Shown: positions 1 through 6,977 of the stretch, one piece after another
How the letters are laid out: every line of letters starts with the position of its first letter
Position numbering within the stretch: position 1 is the stretch's first letter
NCBI GenBank assembly: GCA_964567665.1
Contig: CAZMNN010000027.1
Location: 1-33,665 of the forward strand
Reading direction: 5' to 3'
Source of the DNA: UBA1731 sp964567665
GTDB taxonomy: Bacteria > Verrucomicrobiota > Kiritimatiellia > RFP12 > UBA1067
DNA: 33,665 nt
The notes under the pieces: generated by a model
Database searches by the model: none
Seen by the model: only the letters and a program-made list of their open reading frames with translations
Told to the model about the DNA's origin: nothing
Translations under genes and position numbers: made by a program

Positions 1-167
1 CGAACGCGCTTCTGCATGGCCGTGCCTACGCGACGCCGCAGGACGTGAAGGAAGTCGCGCACGACGTGCTGCGCCATCGCATCCTTCTTACGTACGAGGC
101 CGAAGCGGAGAACATGACGAGCGACGCGATCATCGACAAGATCCTCTCGACCATCCCCGTGCCGTGA
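1..167 (+). CDS. MoxR-family AAA+ ATPase, C-terminal end (5' truncated)
   Basis: Only the last 54 codons are in the window, read in the frame beginning at base 3 and ending with TGA at 165-167. The peptide contains ATPQDVKEVAHDVLRHRI followed by LLTYEAEAEN and ends ILSTIPVP. This is the typical lid-domain ending of MoxR ATPases, where a 'DV..vA..VLRHRI.l.yeA' helix is followed by an 'IL..vpvP' tail. MoxR proteins are chaperone-like ATPases, and their genes usually sit directly upstream of a DUF58 gene, with vWA-domain genes further on. Here the DUF58 gene is about 5.3 kb away, at 5441, so the pair appears to have been split by the restriction-modification genes. The Walker motifs lie outside the window, so the assignment rests on the tail plus the DUF58 context. 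Confidence 0.8.
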   Translation, partial: NALLHGRAYATPQDVKEVAHDVLRHRILLTYEAEAENMTSDAIIDKILSTIPVP

Positions 168-193
168 TAGTTTGACTTCGGATCTATCGTGAA

Positions 194-1354
194 ATGAACC
201 GTGCGCACGAGATTTCGCGGAGAATGTTTGTCGCCGACTTGTCGGCGACGGCAATTGCTTTGCCGGTGTTCGGCAAGGTAGATGCTGACGGTCGGCCGGT
301 TCTGTTGAATGAGGCTCGCAAGAAGCGGGCGCTTGGACAGTTCTTCACGGAAGGGCATTGTTGGCTTCGGCCGCAAATCATCGACTTCATTCGGACGTCG
401 CGTTGTTCTGTCGTCTACGATCCGTTTGCGGGAAACGGTTGTCTCTTTGCCCCCGTCACGAATGCCATCCCTGGCATAACGCGGGTTGTTGGATTGGATA
501 TAGACGCTTCGCTGGGGTGGCAGGTCAATGATTCTCTGCTCAACATTCCGACTGTTCGGGATGCGATCATCGTTACGAATCCACCGTACATCTCGAACTA
601 TTCGGCTTCCCGGAAACGGCTGGGAAAAGATCTCGAGAAATATTTTGCTGTCACGCCATATGATGACGTTTATTTGCTTGCATTGGATCGAATGTTGACA
701 GCGCAAAAGAACGTTGTGGCGATTATTCCTGAGACGTTCATCAATTCGTCCTATCGTCGGAAGCAGCTGCTTCATTCGCTGACCGTCCTTGAGCAGAATC
801 CGTTTCTGGACACGGATGCACCGGTTGTCGTTGCGTGTTTTGATTCGATCCCAAAGGCGTATGCGGACATAAAAGTCTACAAGGATGCTGAGTTCATCTG
901 TACGGTTGCGGACATTGAAGCGTGTCGCATGTCTCCGATGAATGCGATTTCAATGCGATTCAATGATCCTGATGGATGGTTGGGCGTTCGGTGCGTTGAT
1001 ACGACGAAGCCGGACGATGGGTTGCGTTTTGATTTCAAGGAACGTATCGACTACAATTGGGAGCGAGGCATCAAGGCATCGTCCAGGCTTCTGACGCTCA
1101 TCTCAATCGATGTGCCTACTGGACGGCGGCAGTCATTGGTCGATGCTTGCAATGAAATTCTGCGCGATTTGCGTGTTCGATCGCATGATCTTGTGTTCAG
1201 CCCATTCAAGGGCAACATGAAGAACGGTGTGCGTCGTCGTCGGCTTGATTTCCAGACGTGCCGAGCAATTGTCGAAAGAGCCTATGCGCAAGTGTTTGGA
1301 GACCTTCGGGCTGATGGAATGTTGCAGACGAGCCTTTTCATGGAGGCGATCTGA
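194..1354 (+). CDS. Type II DNA adenine-N6 methyltransferase
   Basis: This 386-residue protein has the hallmarks of an amino-methyltransferase of the gamma (N6-adenine) order. GQFFT at residues 48-52 is the motif X-like start, DPFAGNG at 76-82 is the AdoMet-binding motif I, LDID at 101-104 is an acidic motif II-like loop, and TNPPYIS around 128-134 contains the catalytic motif IV NPPY. It should transfer a methyl group from AdoMet to adenine in a specific DNA site and protect that site from the partner nuclease. The next gene starts inside its stop codon (TGATG, one base shared), which is typical of translationally coupled methyltransferase and restriction genes. The start is uncertain: the ATG at 194 has no good ribosome binding site and an in-frame ATG lies at 224. 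The recognition sequence cannot be read from the protein. Confidence 0.9.
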   Translation: MNRAHEISRRMFVADLSATAIALPVFGKVDADGRPVLLNEARKKRALGQFFTEGHCWLRPQIIDFIRTSRCSVVYDPFAGNGCLFAPVTNAIPGITRVVGLDIDASLGWQVNDSLLNIPTVRDAIIVTNPPYISNYSASRKRLGKDLEKYFAVTPYDDVYLLALDRMLTAQKNVVAIIPETFINSSYRRKQLLHSLTVLEQNPFLDTDAPVVVACFDSIPKAYADIKVYKDAEFICTVADIEACRMSPMNAISMRFNDPDGWLGVRCVDTTKPDDGLRFDFKERIDYNWERGIKASSRLLTLISIDVPTGRRQSLVDACNEILRDLRVRSHDLVFSPFKGNMKNGVRRRRLDFQTCRAIVERAYAQVFGDLRADGMLQTSLFMEAI

Positions 1355-2328
1355 TGACGAATGTGGAACTGTTTGGGTATTCAGGGAAAAATCCAGAACC
1401 CATTGTCGATCCATATTACAACCGGGACAAGGTCGTCATCCCTGAATCTGCGGCGGATACGAATGTGCTTGTTGAAAAGAACGTACGGCTGATTGAGTTG
1501 ATAACGGTTTTTGGCTATTTCAGGAAACAAGGGAAAGACCGTTCGTGCGCAGATGTACAAAAGGTCGTTGCCGAAGTTTGTGAAATACTGACCGGAACTC
1601 CGGGCATCAACCTTGCGCCGCTCTCGCAGTTTTTCATGGTCTACAACTCATCGCACGCTTCGTTCACGCGGTATTTGGACGACGAGCGCGCGGCGTTTTT
1701 GTACGAGATGCTGTCGTTGTATGTGGAGAAACGCCATGAGATGTATCTTAGTCATGGCTATTCGAATTCGATTTTGCAGGTTGTTTGCGACAACTATTCG
1801 CACAAGCGCAATTCAAAGACGACCATTGTGAAGATCTGCGACATCCTGTCACCTTATGGTTTTGTGCATGCAAGCTCTGCTGAAGAGCTACTGTCCCGGC
1901 GGAGTTTCATCCTGCCGGACAAGGGAGACAAAGAGTTGTTTGCCGATTTCAGGCGTATGTGCAATGTAGAGATGGTGTCTGCGAAGAACGAGCAGAACAA
2001 GTTGCCGGACATGGTGTTCGGATTGAATGGCGATGCGTTCATTGTTGAAATGAAAAGCATGAAGGGCAGTGGAGGCGGGCAGGACAAGCAGTTGACGGAA
2101 GTCATCAATTTCATTCGTCACGCAGAGGATAACCCGAACGTACATTACATCTCCTACCTTGACGGCGAATATTCGAACCTTCTTCATGGGCAGTCGAAAT
2201 CGCCGAAGATTCGGTGTCAATATGAAGACGCATTGTCATGCTTGCGAAGCAATCCGGGAAACTACTTTCTCAACACGGCTGGCTTTAAGCGGTTTTTGCA
2301 GGAACGGATGAAGGGCGAAAGCGATTGA
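1354..2328 (+). CDS. Probable type II restriction endonuclease, PD-(D/E)XK type
   Basis: I do not recognise a named family for this 324-residue protein, but its C-terminal third carries a clear nuclease signature. LPDMVFG gives Pro218-Asp219, followed 12 residues later by IVEMKSMKG with Glu232 and Lys234, so the pattern is PD-x12-ExK. This matches the Mg2+-dependent PD-(D/E)XK core found in most type II restriction enzymes. The following segment GGGQDKQLTEVINFIRHA fits the helix after the core. The N-terminal 200 residues are mostly helical in appearance and may hold the DNA-recognition part. Its ATG overlaps the stop of the adenine methyltransferase by one base, and that tight coupling is the strongest functional evidence. 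The G+C content looks lower than in the host genes. A different nuclease role is possible, but a restriction partner is the simplest reading. Confidence 0.78.
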   Translation: MTNVELFGYSGKNPEPIVDPYYNRDKVVIPESAADTNVLVEKNVRLIELITVFGYFRKQGKDRSCADVQKVVAEVCEILTGTPGINLAPLSQFFMVYNSSHASFTRYLDDERAAFLYEMLSLYVEKRHEMYLSHGYSNSILQVVCDNYSHKRNSKTTIVKICDILSPYGFVHASSAEELLSRRSFILPDKGDKELFADFRRMCNVEMVSAKNEQNKLPDMVFGLNGDAFIVEMKSMKGSGGGQDKQLTEVINFIRHAEDNPNVHYISYLDGEYSNLLHGQSKSPKIRCQYEDALSCLRSNPGNYFLNTAGFKRFLQERMKGESD

Positions 2329-2374
2329 ACGAGCGTAAGGTTGTTTTGGTTTTTGAGGGTCCTGACGAAACGAG

Positions 2375-4117
2375 ATGAATATGGCAATGAACGTAAAGAA
2401 GCGGAAGCGCGGCGGGGAGCCGGTTGTTCTGGTCGGCACGTACCGACCGGATAACGCGGCGTGGATTGCCGCGAAACGGCTTTACAATTTGCCACTCGCG
2501 GAAGACGGCGATGCAGCGGCCTACGCGAAGTTCACGCACGTCGTCCTTTACGCCGCCGACGCGAAACCGCTCGCCTACACGGCAAAGATGTCGCGTGTCG
2601 TCGGACGGGATGACCTCAAGGCACTCGGCTATGCGCTCGCCCGGTCGCCGCATGCGGCTCGCTATGTCTTGTTCGAGTTGGGTGAAGAGATGTGCGCGGA
2701 GGATGTGCTGACAAACCCCGTTGCCGAGGTTTGGATTTGCTCGTCGCGCTGGACGGGTGTCGTTGATGTGAGTTTCTATGACAGGCTGCTTCCGGCGTGT
2801 GGCGGCAAGTCCATCCCGAACATTTTCGAGAAACTTCGCCCCTACTTCGGGAAGTGGAAGTCCGCGCAGGCTTTCAATCCCGTACAGATGGATTTTTTTA
2901 GGGAACTGATTCGGCAGAATTGTCCGTTTCCCCCGCCTAAAAACCCGAAATTCACGTTCGTTGACTTGTTTGCGGGCATTGGCGGGTTCCATCAGGCGAT
3001 GCATCAACTTGGCGGAAAATGTGTTTTCGCTTGTGAATGGGACAAGGATGCGCAGGCGACTTATGCTGAGAATTACGGGATTTCCCCCGCAGGGGATATC
3101 ACGCGGGTTGATGAACGAGCAATTCCGAAGCACGATGTCCTTTGCGCGGGGTTTCCGTGTCAGGCGTTTTCAAAGGCCGGCAAGCAACTGGGTTTTGCGG
3201 ACGAGACGAAAGGCACATTGTTTTTTGATGTCGAGCGGATTCTAAAATACCATAGGACAAAGTATGTCATCCTTGAAAATGTCCGCAATCTCGTTGCCCA
3301 TGACCATGGTAACACATGGAAAACGATACGAGAGCATCTCCAGCGTCTTGGCTATCGATTGACGCCAGAGCCGTTGATTGTCAGCCCTCATCAGTTCGGC
3401 ATTCCGCAACTTCGTGAGCGCGTGGTTGTCCTTTGCGTTTATGACCCTCCCCGTGCAGACATGCCTCTTGAAATTGACCTGCCAAAGCCTCATTCCAAGA
3501 AAGATTGTTCGCTTGAGACTGTTTTCGAGACGGGAAACCGAGATTCCGCCTATGACTTGACCGAACAGGAGGTCGAGGTCATTGACGCATGGGATGAATT
3601 CCACAAGGGCATACACGAGAAGACGATTGGGTTTCCGATTTGGGCTGACTGGTTTAAAGTGCCACCGCCTCCGGCAGATGAAATGCCGGAATGGAAGCGC
3701 ATGTTCATTGCAAAGAACAATGCGCTTTATCGGAACAACAAGCCGTTCATCGACAGTTGGTTGCGTCGCCATGACAATCTTCGTTCCTTTACGCCAACGA
3801 TGCGCAAAATGGAATGGCAATGCGGGACGTCCGTCGATTCTGCGTGGGATGCATTTCTTCAGATGCGTCCGTCTGGATTGCGCATCAAACGTCCCGATTG
3901 TGCGCCGGCCCTGGTGGCGATCGTCCAGGTTCCGATTATCGGCCCCTTGCGTCGACGGATGACTGTCCGAGAAGCGGCGCGATTGCAGAGTTTTGACGAC
4001 CGATTCATACCGAATCGCAATCGGCATCAGGCCTACAAGCAGTTTGGCAATGCCGTTAACGTCGATGTGATCAGGCAATGCGCCGAGCGGCTGTTTCAGG
4101 TTGCGGCGAATTCGTGA
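2375..4117 (+). CDS. DNA (cytosine-5) methyltransferase with extra N-terminal domain
   Basis: Residues from about 192 to 580 form a canonical C5-cytosine methyltransferase. FVDLFAGIGGFH near 195-206 is motif I, GFPCQAFS at 259-266 is motif IV with catalytic Cys262, ENV at 301-303 is motif VI, MTVREAARLQSF is motif IX and QFGNAV is motif X near the end. The long stretch between about 360 and 530 should contain the target recognition domain. The first 180 or so residues are not part of the usual enzyme. They begin with a basic KKRKRGG patch, followed by VVLVGTYR and HVVLYA strand-like segments; their function is unknown, though a small DNA- or base-reading domain is conceivable. The first part of the gene is also richer in G+C than the rest. 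ATG 2375 was taken as the start, but in-frame ATGs at 2381 and 2387 are possible. The gene is followed after 20 bases by a putative nuclease. Confidence 0.93.
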   Translation: MNMAMNVKKRKRGGEPVVLVGTYRPDNAAWIAAKRLYNLPLAEDGDAAAYAKFTHVVLYAADAKPLAYTAKMSRVVGRDDLKALGYALARSPHAARYVLFELGEEMCAEDVLTNPVAEVWICSSRWTGVVDVSFYDRLLPACGGKSIPNIFEKLRPYFGKWKSAQAFNPVQMDFFRELIRQNCPFPPPKNPKFTFVDLFAGIGGFHQAMHQLGGKCVFACEWDKDAQATYAENYGISPAGDITRVDERAIPKHDVLCAGFPCQAFSKAGKQLGFADETKGTLFFDVERILKYHRTKYVILENVRNLVAHDHGNTWKTIREHLQRLGYRLTPEPLIVSPHQFGIPQLRERVVVLCVYDPPRADMPLEIDLPKPHSKKDCSLETVFETGNRDSAYDLTEQEVEVIDAWDEFHKGIHEKTIGFPIWADWFKVPPPPADEMPEWKRMFIAKNNALYRNNKPFIDSWLRRHDNLRSFTPTMRKMEWQCGTSVDSAWDAFLQMRPSGLRIKRPDCAPALVAIVQVPIIGPLRRRMTVREAARLQSFDDRFIPNRNRHQAYKQFGNAVNVDVIRQCAERLFQVAANS

Positions 4118-4120
4118 GCG

Positions 4121-4129
4121 GAAAGGAGG
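4121..4129 (+). promoter_or_regulatory. Strong ribosome binding site fixing the start at 4138
   Basis: GAAAGGAGG lies 8 bases before ATG 4138. The reading frame is open further upstream to 4078, where it would overlap the cytosine methyltransferase, but this near-perfect Shine-Dalgarno sequence shows that 4138 is the real start. It is the strongest such site in the restriction-modification region. Confidence 0.85.
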
Positions 4130-4137
4130 TGCGCATC

Positions 4138-5409
4138 ATGGTACGGAAATACAAGACAGGATCGTGGGCGGTGCATGGCCGCGTCATGCCAGGATGCCGT
4201 ACCGCACCGAAGGTTATTGACCAGATACTGGAGGACGGTCAGGTTGTAAAAGTCGGTGACGATCAGCTCTTCAGGTCTGCGGAGATACTTTCCTTGTTGC
4301 GCACATGTTTTCCTGACGGCAAGTTGTCGGAAGGTCGCTTTTGCCTTGATAGGCTTTCCAGAAGTGGGCATCCCGTCCGTTTCTACACGAGAAACATTAG
4401 TCATCTTGGCGGAAACTGGGGTGCGGAGAAAAAGCGCATTCAAATTGGGGCGGATTTTCCCCGTCTTCATGAACAGGACGAACGGCAATGTGCCGTAACG
4501 GTTCTCTTGGGCGTTTACCATTATTATCCGGATGGACAGTCGGGGGTGACGCTGTTCGCGTGTTTCAGTTCTGAAACGTATGCGAAACATGGAACGAACA
4601 ATTCGGCGGCGCATATCCATACCATGGATCTTCTTCTGGCACAGAAGAACGGTGTCTATCGGCGTTTGGATCGTTCGGGAAACGAAGTCCTCGTTCTTGA
4701 CAAGTCCAATTTTGTTCGCCATGTAAATGGCCTTCGAGGACAGGCAGAGATTTCTTCAGTTGCGCGGGATCGCGAGATTCTTGCGCATCTTGGCGCGATG
4801 TTTGAGACTCTGCCAAAGAGGCTGGAAGGCATTAAATGTTTTGAAGAGATGATGTTGGCGAACGATACCGGCCGTATGCGTCAGGGTGCGTGGGAGGGGT
4901 GGTATTGCGAGTTTTTCCTCGAACGCTATTTGCGAACGCATCCGACGGACAAAATTGCGTGGTGGGCGAAGAAAGGACAGGGGGAACTGGACTTTGATTT
5001 GTGCTTTTCGGAGGACGAATGGTTTTACGGCGACCTCAAGTCCGATGCCGCGAAGAAGTCCGTTCAGGGCAATCTAAAGGATAGTGTCGATTTGCTTGTG
5101 AAAGAGCATCGCGGTCGTTTATGGTATGTGGCCATTGAGTTTACGCCCTATCGAGACGTTGATCATGGATATGTGACAACGAAGTGGTGGAATCAGAAAC
5201 TCGGAAAGACGGATAGGCCGTTGTCGTATGGGACGCGCATGAAATTCGCGATAGACATCAATCGCATGGATGTCTACGAGATTAACGAAACGACCATTCC
5301 GTATCTATCCGTGTTCTATCCAAGTCCATGTGCCGGTCGGCAGAGAAGACCCAAATACAAGATCCCGCATAAAATGAAAGAGTTCTTGCGTATTTATGAG
5401 CATGCTTGA
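4138..5409 (+). CDS. Probable type II restriction endonuclease paired with the C5 methyltransferase
   Basis: This 423-residue protein follows the cytosine methyltransferase after 20 bases and has a strong ribosome binding site. I recognise no named family. In the C-terminal half, the segment QGELDFDLCFSEDEWFYGDLKSD places Asp285 and Asp287 ahead of Asp299-Leu-Lys301, compatible with a PD-(D/E)XK active site in which the proline is missing and the second acid is Asp. Glu residues in WEGWYCEFFLERY (about 252-263) could provide the upstream helix acid. The N-terminal half, with the HIHTMDLLLAQ segment near 159-169, may be the specificity domain. The product should cleave the DNA site that the neighbouring methyltransferase protects. 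Identification rests on operon position and a suggestive motif, so it is less sure than the first nuclease. Confidence 0.7.
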   Translation: MVRKYKTGSWAVHGRVMPGCRTAPKVIDQILEDGQVVKVGDDQLFRSAEILSLLRTCFPDGKLSEGRFCLDRLSRSGHPVRFYTRNISHLGGNWGAEKKRIQIGADFPRLHEQDERQCAVTVLLGVYHYYPDGQSGVTLFACFSSETYAKHGTNNSAAHIHTMDLLLAQKNGVYRRLDRSGNEVLVLDKSNFVRHVNGLRGQAEISSVARDREILAHLGAMFETLPKRLEGIKCFEEMMLANDTGRMRQGAWEGWYCEFFLERYLRTHPTDKIAWWAKKGQGELDFDLCFSEDEWFYGDLKSDAAKKSVQGNLKDSVDLLVKEHRGRLWYVAIEFTPYRDVDHGYVTTKWWNQKLGKTDRPLSYGTRMKFAIDINRMDVYEINETTIPYLSVFYPSPCAGRQRRPKYKIPHKMKEFLRIYEHA

Positions 5410-5440
5410 ACTGTAAGAAGGTGGCGGCATAGGTTTTATC

Positions 5441-6370
5441 ATGACGGACGTAAAAGAGTTGATGGCGAAGGTGGGGAAGATTCGGATCCTCACGAACCGG
5501 CTGATTGACGATCAGTTGAGCGGCGACTACCATTCGACCTTCAAGGGGCAGGGTGTGGAGTTCGACGAAGTTCGCCCCTACGTGCCTGGCGATGACGTGC
5601 GTTCGATCGACTGGAACGTCACGGCGCGAACGGGCGAGCCGTTCATCAAGCGTTTCAGCGAGGAGCGCGAACTGACGGTTATGTTCCTCGTAGACATCTC
5701 CGGTTCTCAGTCGTATGGCAGTGTGATGCGTTCAAAGGCCGAACTGTCGGCGGAGATGACCGCGCTGCTCGCGCTTACTGCGATAAAGAACCAGGACAAG
5801 ATCGGCCTAATCCTCTTTTCAGACCGCATCGTCAAGTACATCCCGCCGCGCAAGGGCCGGCAGCCGGTGATGCGCATTGTGCGCGAGGTGCTTGCCGCAG
5901 AAGACGAGGCGACCGGCGGGACGGATCTCGCTGGTGCGATACGCTTTCTAAACGGAGTGCAAAAGCGCAAATGCGTAGTGTTTCTCGTCTCAGACTTTCA
6001 GGATCGCGGCGATTGCGGCGAAGAGACGAAGTCGAGCGCGAATGGGCAGGCTGCCGTGTGGAAGAGACTTTTGCGCGTCGCCGCCCGGAGGCACGACGTA
6101 GTGTGCGCGTCTGTGTCCGATCCGGCGGAACGCACCCTGCCGAATGCCGGGCTTGCAGAGCTTGAAGACCCCGAGACGGGTGAACTCGTGCTGGTTGACA
6201 CCTCGGATCGACGTGTGCGGGCGGCGTTCGCGGCGCAGGCCGCCGCAGACGGCGAGGAGCTTTCAAGGTTCTTCAGCAGGAGCGGGATCGACCACATATC
6301 GATATCAACTGATCGCCCATACGTGAACGAGGTGCGCGCCCTGTTCAAGCGTCGGGCGCGCAAGCGGTAG
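5441..6370 (+). CDS. DUF58 / vWA-like domain protein
   Basis: This 309-residue protein is a clear DUF58 member. The segment RLIDDQLSGDYHSTFKGQG followed by FDEVRPYVPGDDVRSIDWN and TARTGEPFIKRF is the family signature. Immediately after it, VMFLVDISGSQ carries a MIDAS-like DxSGS motif, and TGGTDLAGAI lies further on, so a von Willebrand A-like metal-binding fold is likely. DUF58 proteins act with MoxR ATPases in poorly understood envelope or protein-maturation systems. No transmembrane segment is seen here, so this protein is probably cytoplasmic. The expected upstream MoxR gene is present but separated by the restriction-modification genes. The start ATG has no well-placed ribosome binding site; an AAGAAGGTGG stretch lies about 18 bases upstream. 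Confidence 0.92.
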   Translation: MTDVKELMAKVGKIRILTNRLIDDQLSGDYHSTFKGQGVEFDEVRPYVPGDDVRSIDWNVTARTGEPFIKRFSEERELTVMFLVDISGSQSYGSVMRSKAELSAEMTALLALTAIKNQDKIGLILFSDRIVKYIPPRKGRQPVMRIVREVLAAEDEATGGTDLAGAIRFLNGVQKRKCVVFLVSDFQDRGDCGEETKSSANGQAAVWKRLLRVAARRHDVVCASVSDPAERTLPNAGLAELEDPETGELVLVDTSDRRVRAAFAAQAAADGEELSRFFSRSGIDHISISTDRPYVNEVRALFKRRARKR

Positions 6371-6377
6371 CGTTTTG

Positions 6378-6386
6378 TGGTACAAT
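6378..6386 (+). promoter_or_regulatory. Extended -10 promoter element before the GtrA-like gene
   Basis: TGGTACAAT has the TGn extension and a good -10 hexamer (TACAAT), with no convincing -35 box. It ends 8 bases before ATG 6395, so the expected transcription start would lie at or next to the start codon. The same pattern precedes other genes in this window. Confidence 0.5.
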
Positions 6387-6394
6387 TGTGCGCG

Positions 6395-6931
6395 ATGGAA
6401 GAGCAGAATGACACATCAGGCAGATGGCATCGCATACGCCGTTTCCTGTCGCACGACAGCGGGGCGTTTGCGCAGTTCGTCAAGTACGGCGCAATAGGCG
6501 TGATGGCCACCTGTGTGCAGACAGGCGTGTTCTATGCGCTTGCGGCGACAAGTCTCAGATGCCTCACTCCAGACGATCTGGCTGTGAGGTTCCTTGGGTT
6601 GCCGGCGGCTGAGTTCAGCGGGAGCGAAGCGTGGTACGCTTCACGCGGCATGATCGCCGCCGCCGCTACGGCCGTCGGGTTCGTGGTTGCTAACGTGTTC
6701 TGCTGGATCATGAACCGTCTGTTTGTCTTCAAGCCCGGCAAGTTCCGGTGGTACGTCGAACTGGCCATGTTCTTCGCCGCGTCCACAACGGCTACGCTTG
6801 TGGCGCTCGGTGTGATGAAGGTGCTGATAGACCAATTCGGGATGATGACGACCGCTGCCGTTGTCGTGGAGGTCGCAGTGTCGTTTCTGGTGAATTTCTT
6901 TGTGCGGAAGTTCGTGATCTTCAAGGGATGA
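6395..6931 (+). CDS. GtrA-family membrane protein
   Basis: This is a small (178-residue) integral membrane protein of the GtrA type. It has about four hydrophobic segments: FVKYGAIGVMATCVQTGVFY, a central AAAATAVGFVVANVFCWI, then MFFAASTTATLVALGVMKV and AAVVVEVAVSFLVNFFV. The family marks are the FVKYGxxG start of the first helix, the N..FCWIMNRLFVFK motif, and the matching NFFVRKFVIFKG ending. GtrA proteins are thought to help move lipid-linked sugars across the inner membrane for cell-surface polysaccharides, which suits the exopolysaccharide genes further along, though they are not adjacent. An in-frame GTG at 6377 would add six residues, but ATG 6395 fits the TGGTACAAT element just upstream. 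Confidence 0.88.
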   Translation: MEEQNDTSGRWHRIRRFLSHDSGAFAQFVKYGAIGVMATCVQTGVFYALAATSLRCLTPDDLAVRFLGLPAAEFSGSEAWYASRGMIAAAATAVGFVVANVFCWIMNRLFVFKPGKFRWYVELAMFFAASTTATLVALGVMKVLIDQFGMMTTAAVVVEVAVSFLVNFFVRKFVIFKG

Positions 6932-6963
6932 CGCATCCACGAACATTTCTGCCGGACAAAATG

Positions 6964-6972
6964 AAAAGGAGA
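6964..6972 (+). promoter_or_regulatory. Ribosome binding site for the aldose 1-epimerase gene
   Basis: AAAAGGAGA sits five bases before ATG 6978. It favours ATG 6978 over the in-frame GTG three bases earlier. Confidence 0.75.
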
Positions 6973-6977
6973 TTGTG

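Larger units (their letters stand above)
194..5409 (+). other. Tandem restriction-modification island splitting moxR and DUF58
   Basis: Two methyltransferase-nuclease pairs fill the whole space between the end of a MoxR gene (167) and a DUF58 gene (5441), genes that normally adjoin. All four run in the same direction as the flanking operon. Hand-counted blocks show 29/60 G+C at 601-660 and 32/60 at 3661-3720, against 40/60 at 30901-30960 in mfd, in keeping with acquired DNA. No transposase, integrase, tRNA or clear inverted repeats are visible at the edges, so the mechanism of entry is not evident. The boundaries given are those of the genes, not proven recombination points. Confidence 0.65.

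Noticed and set aside
172..177. TTGACT as a -35 box for the R-M genes
   Set aside because: No -10 hexamer is found at 16-18 bases downstream; the position falls in the adenine methyltransferase start.
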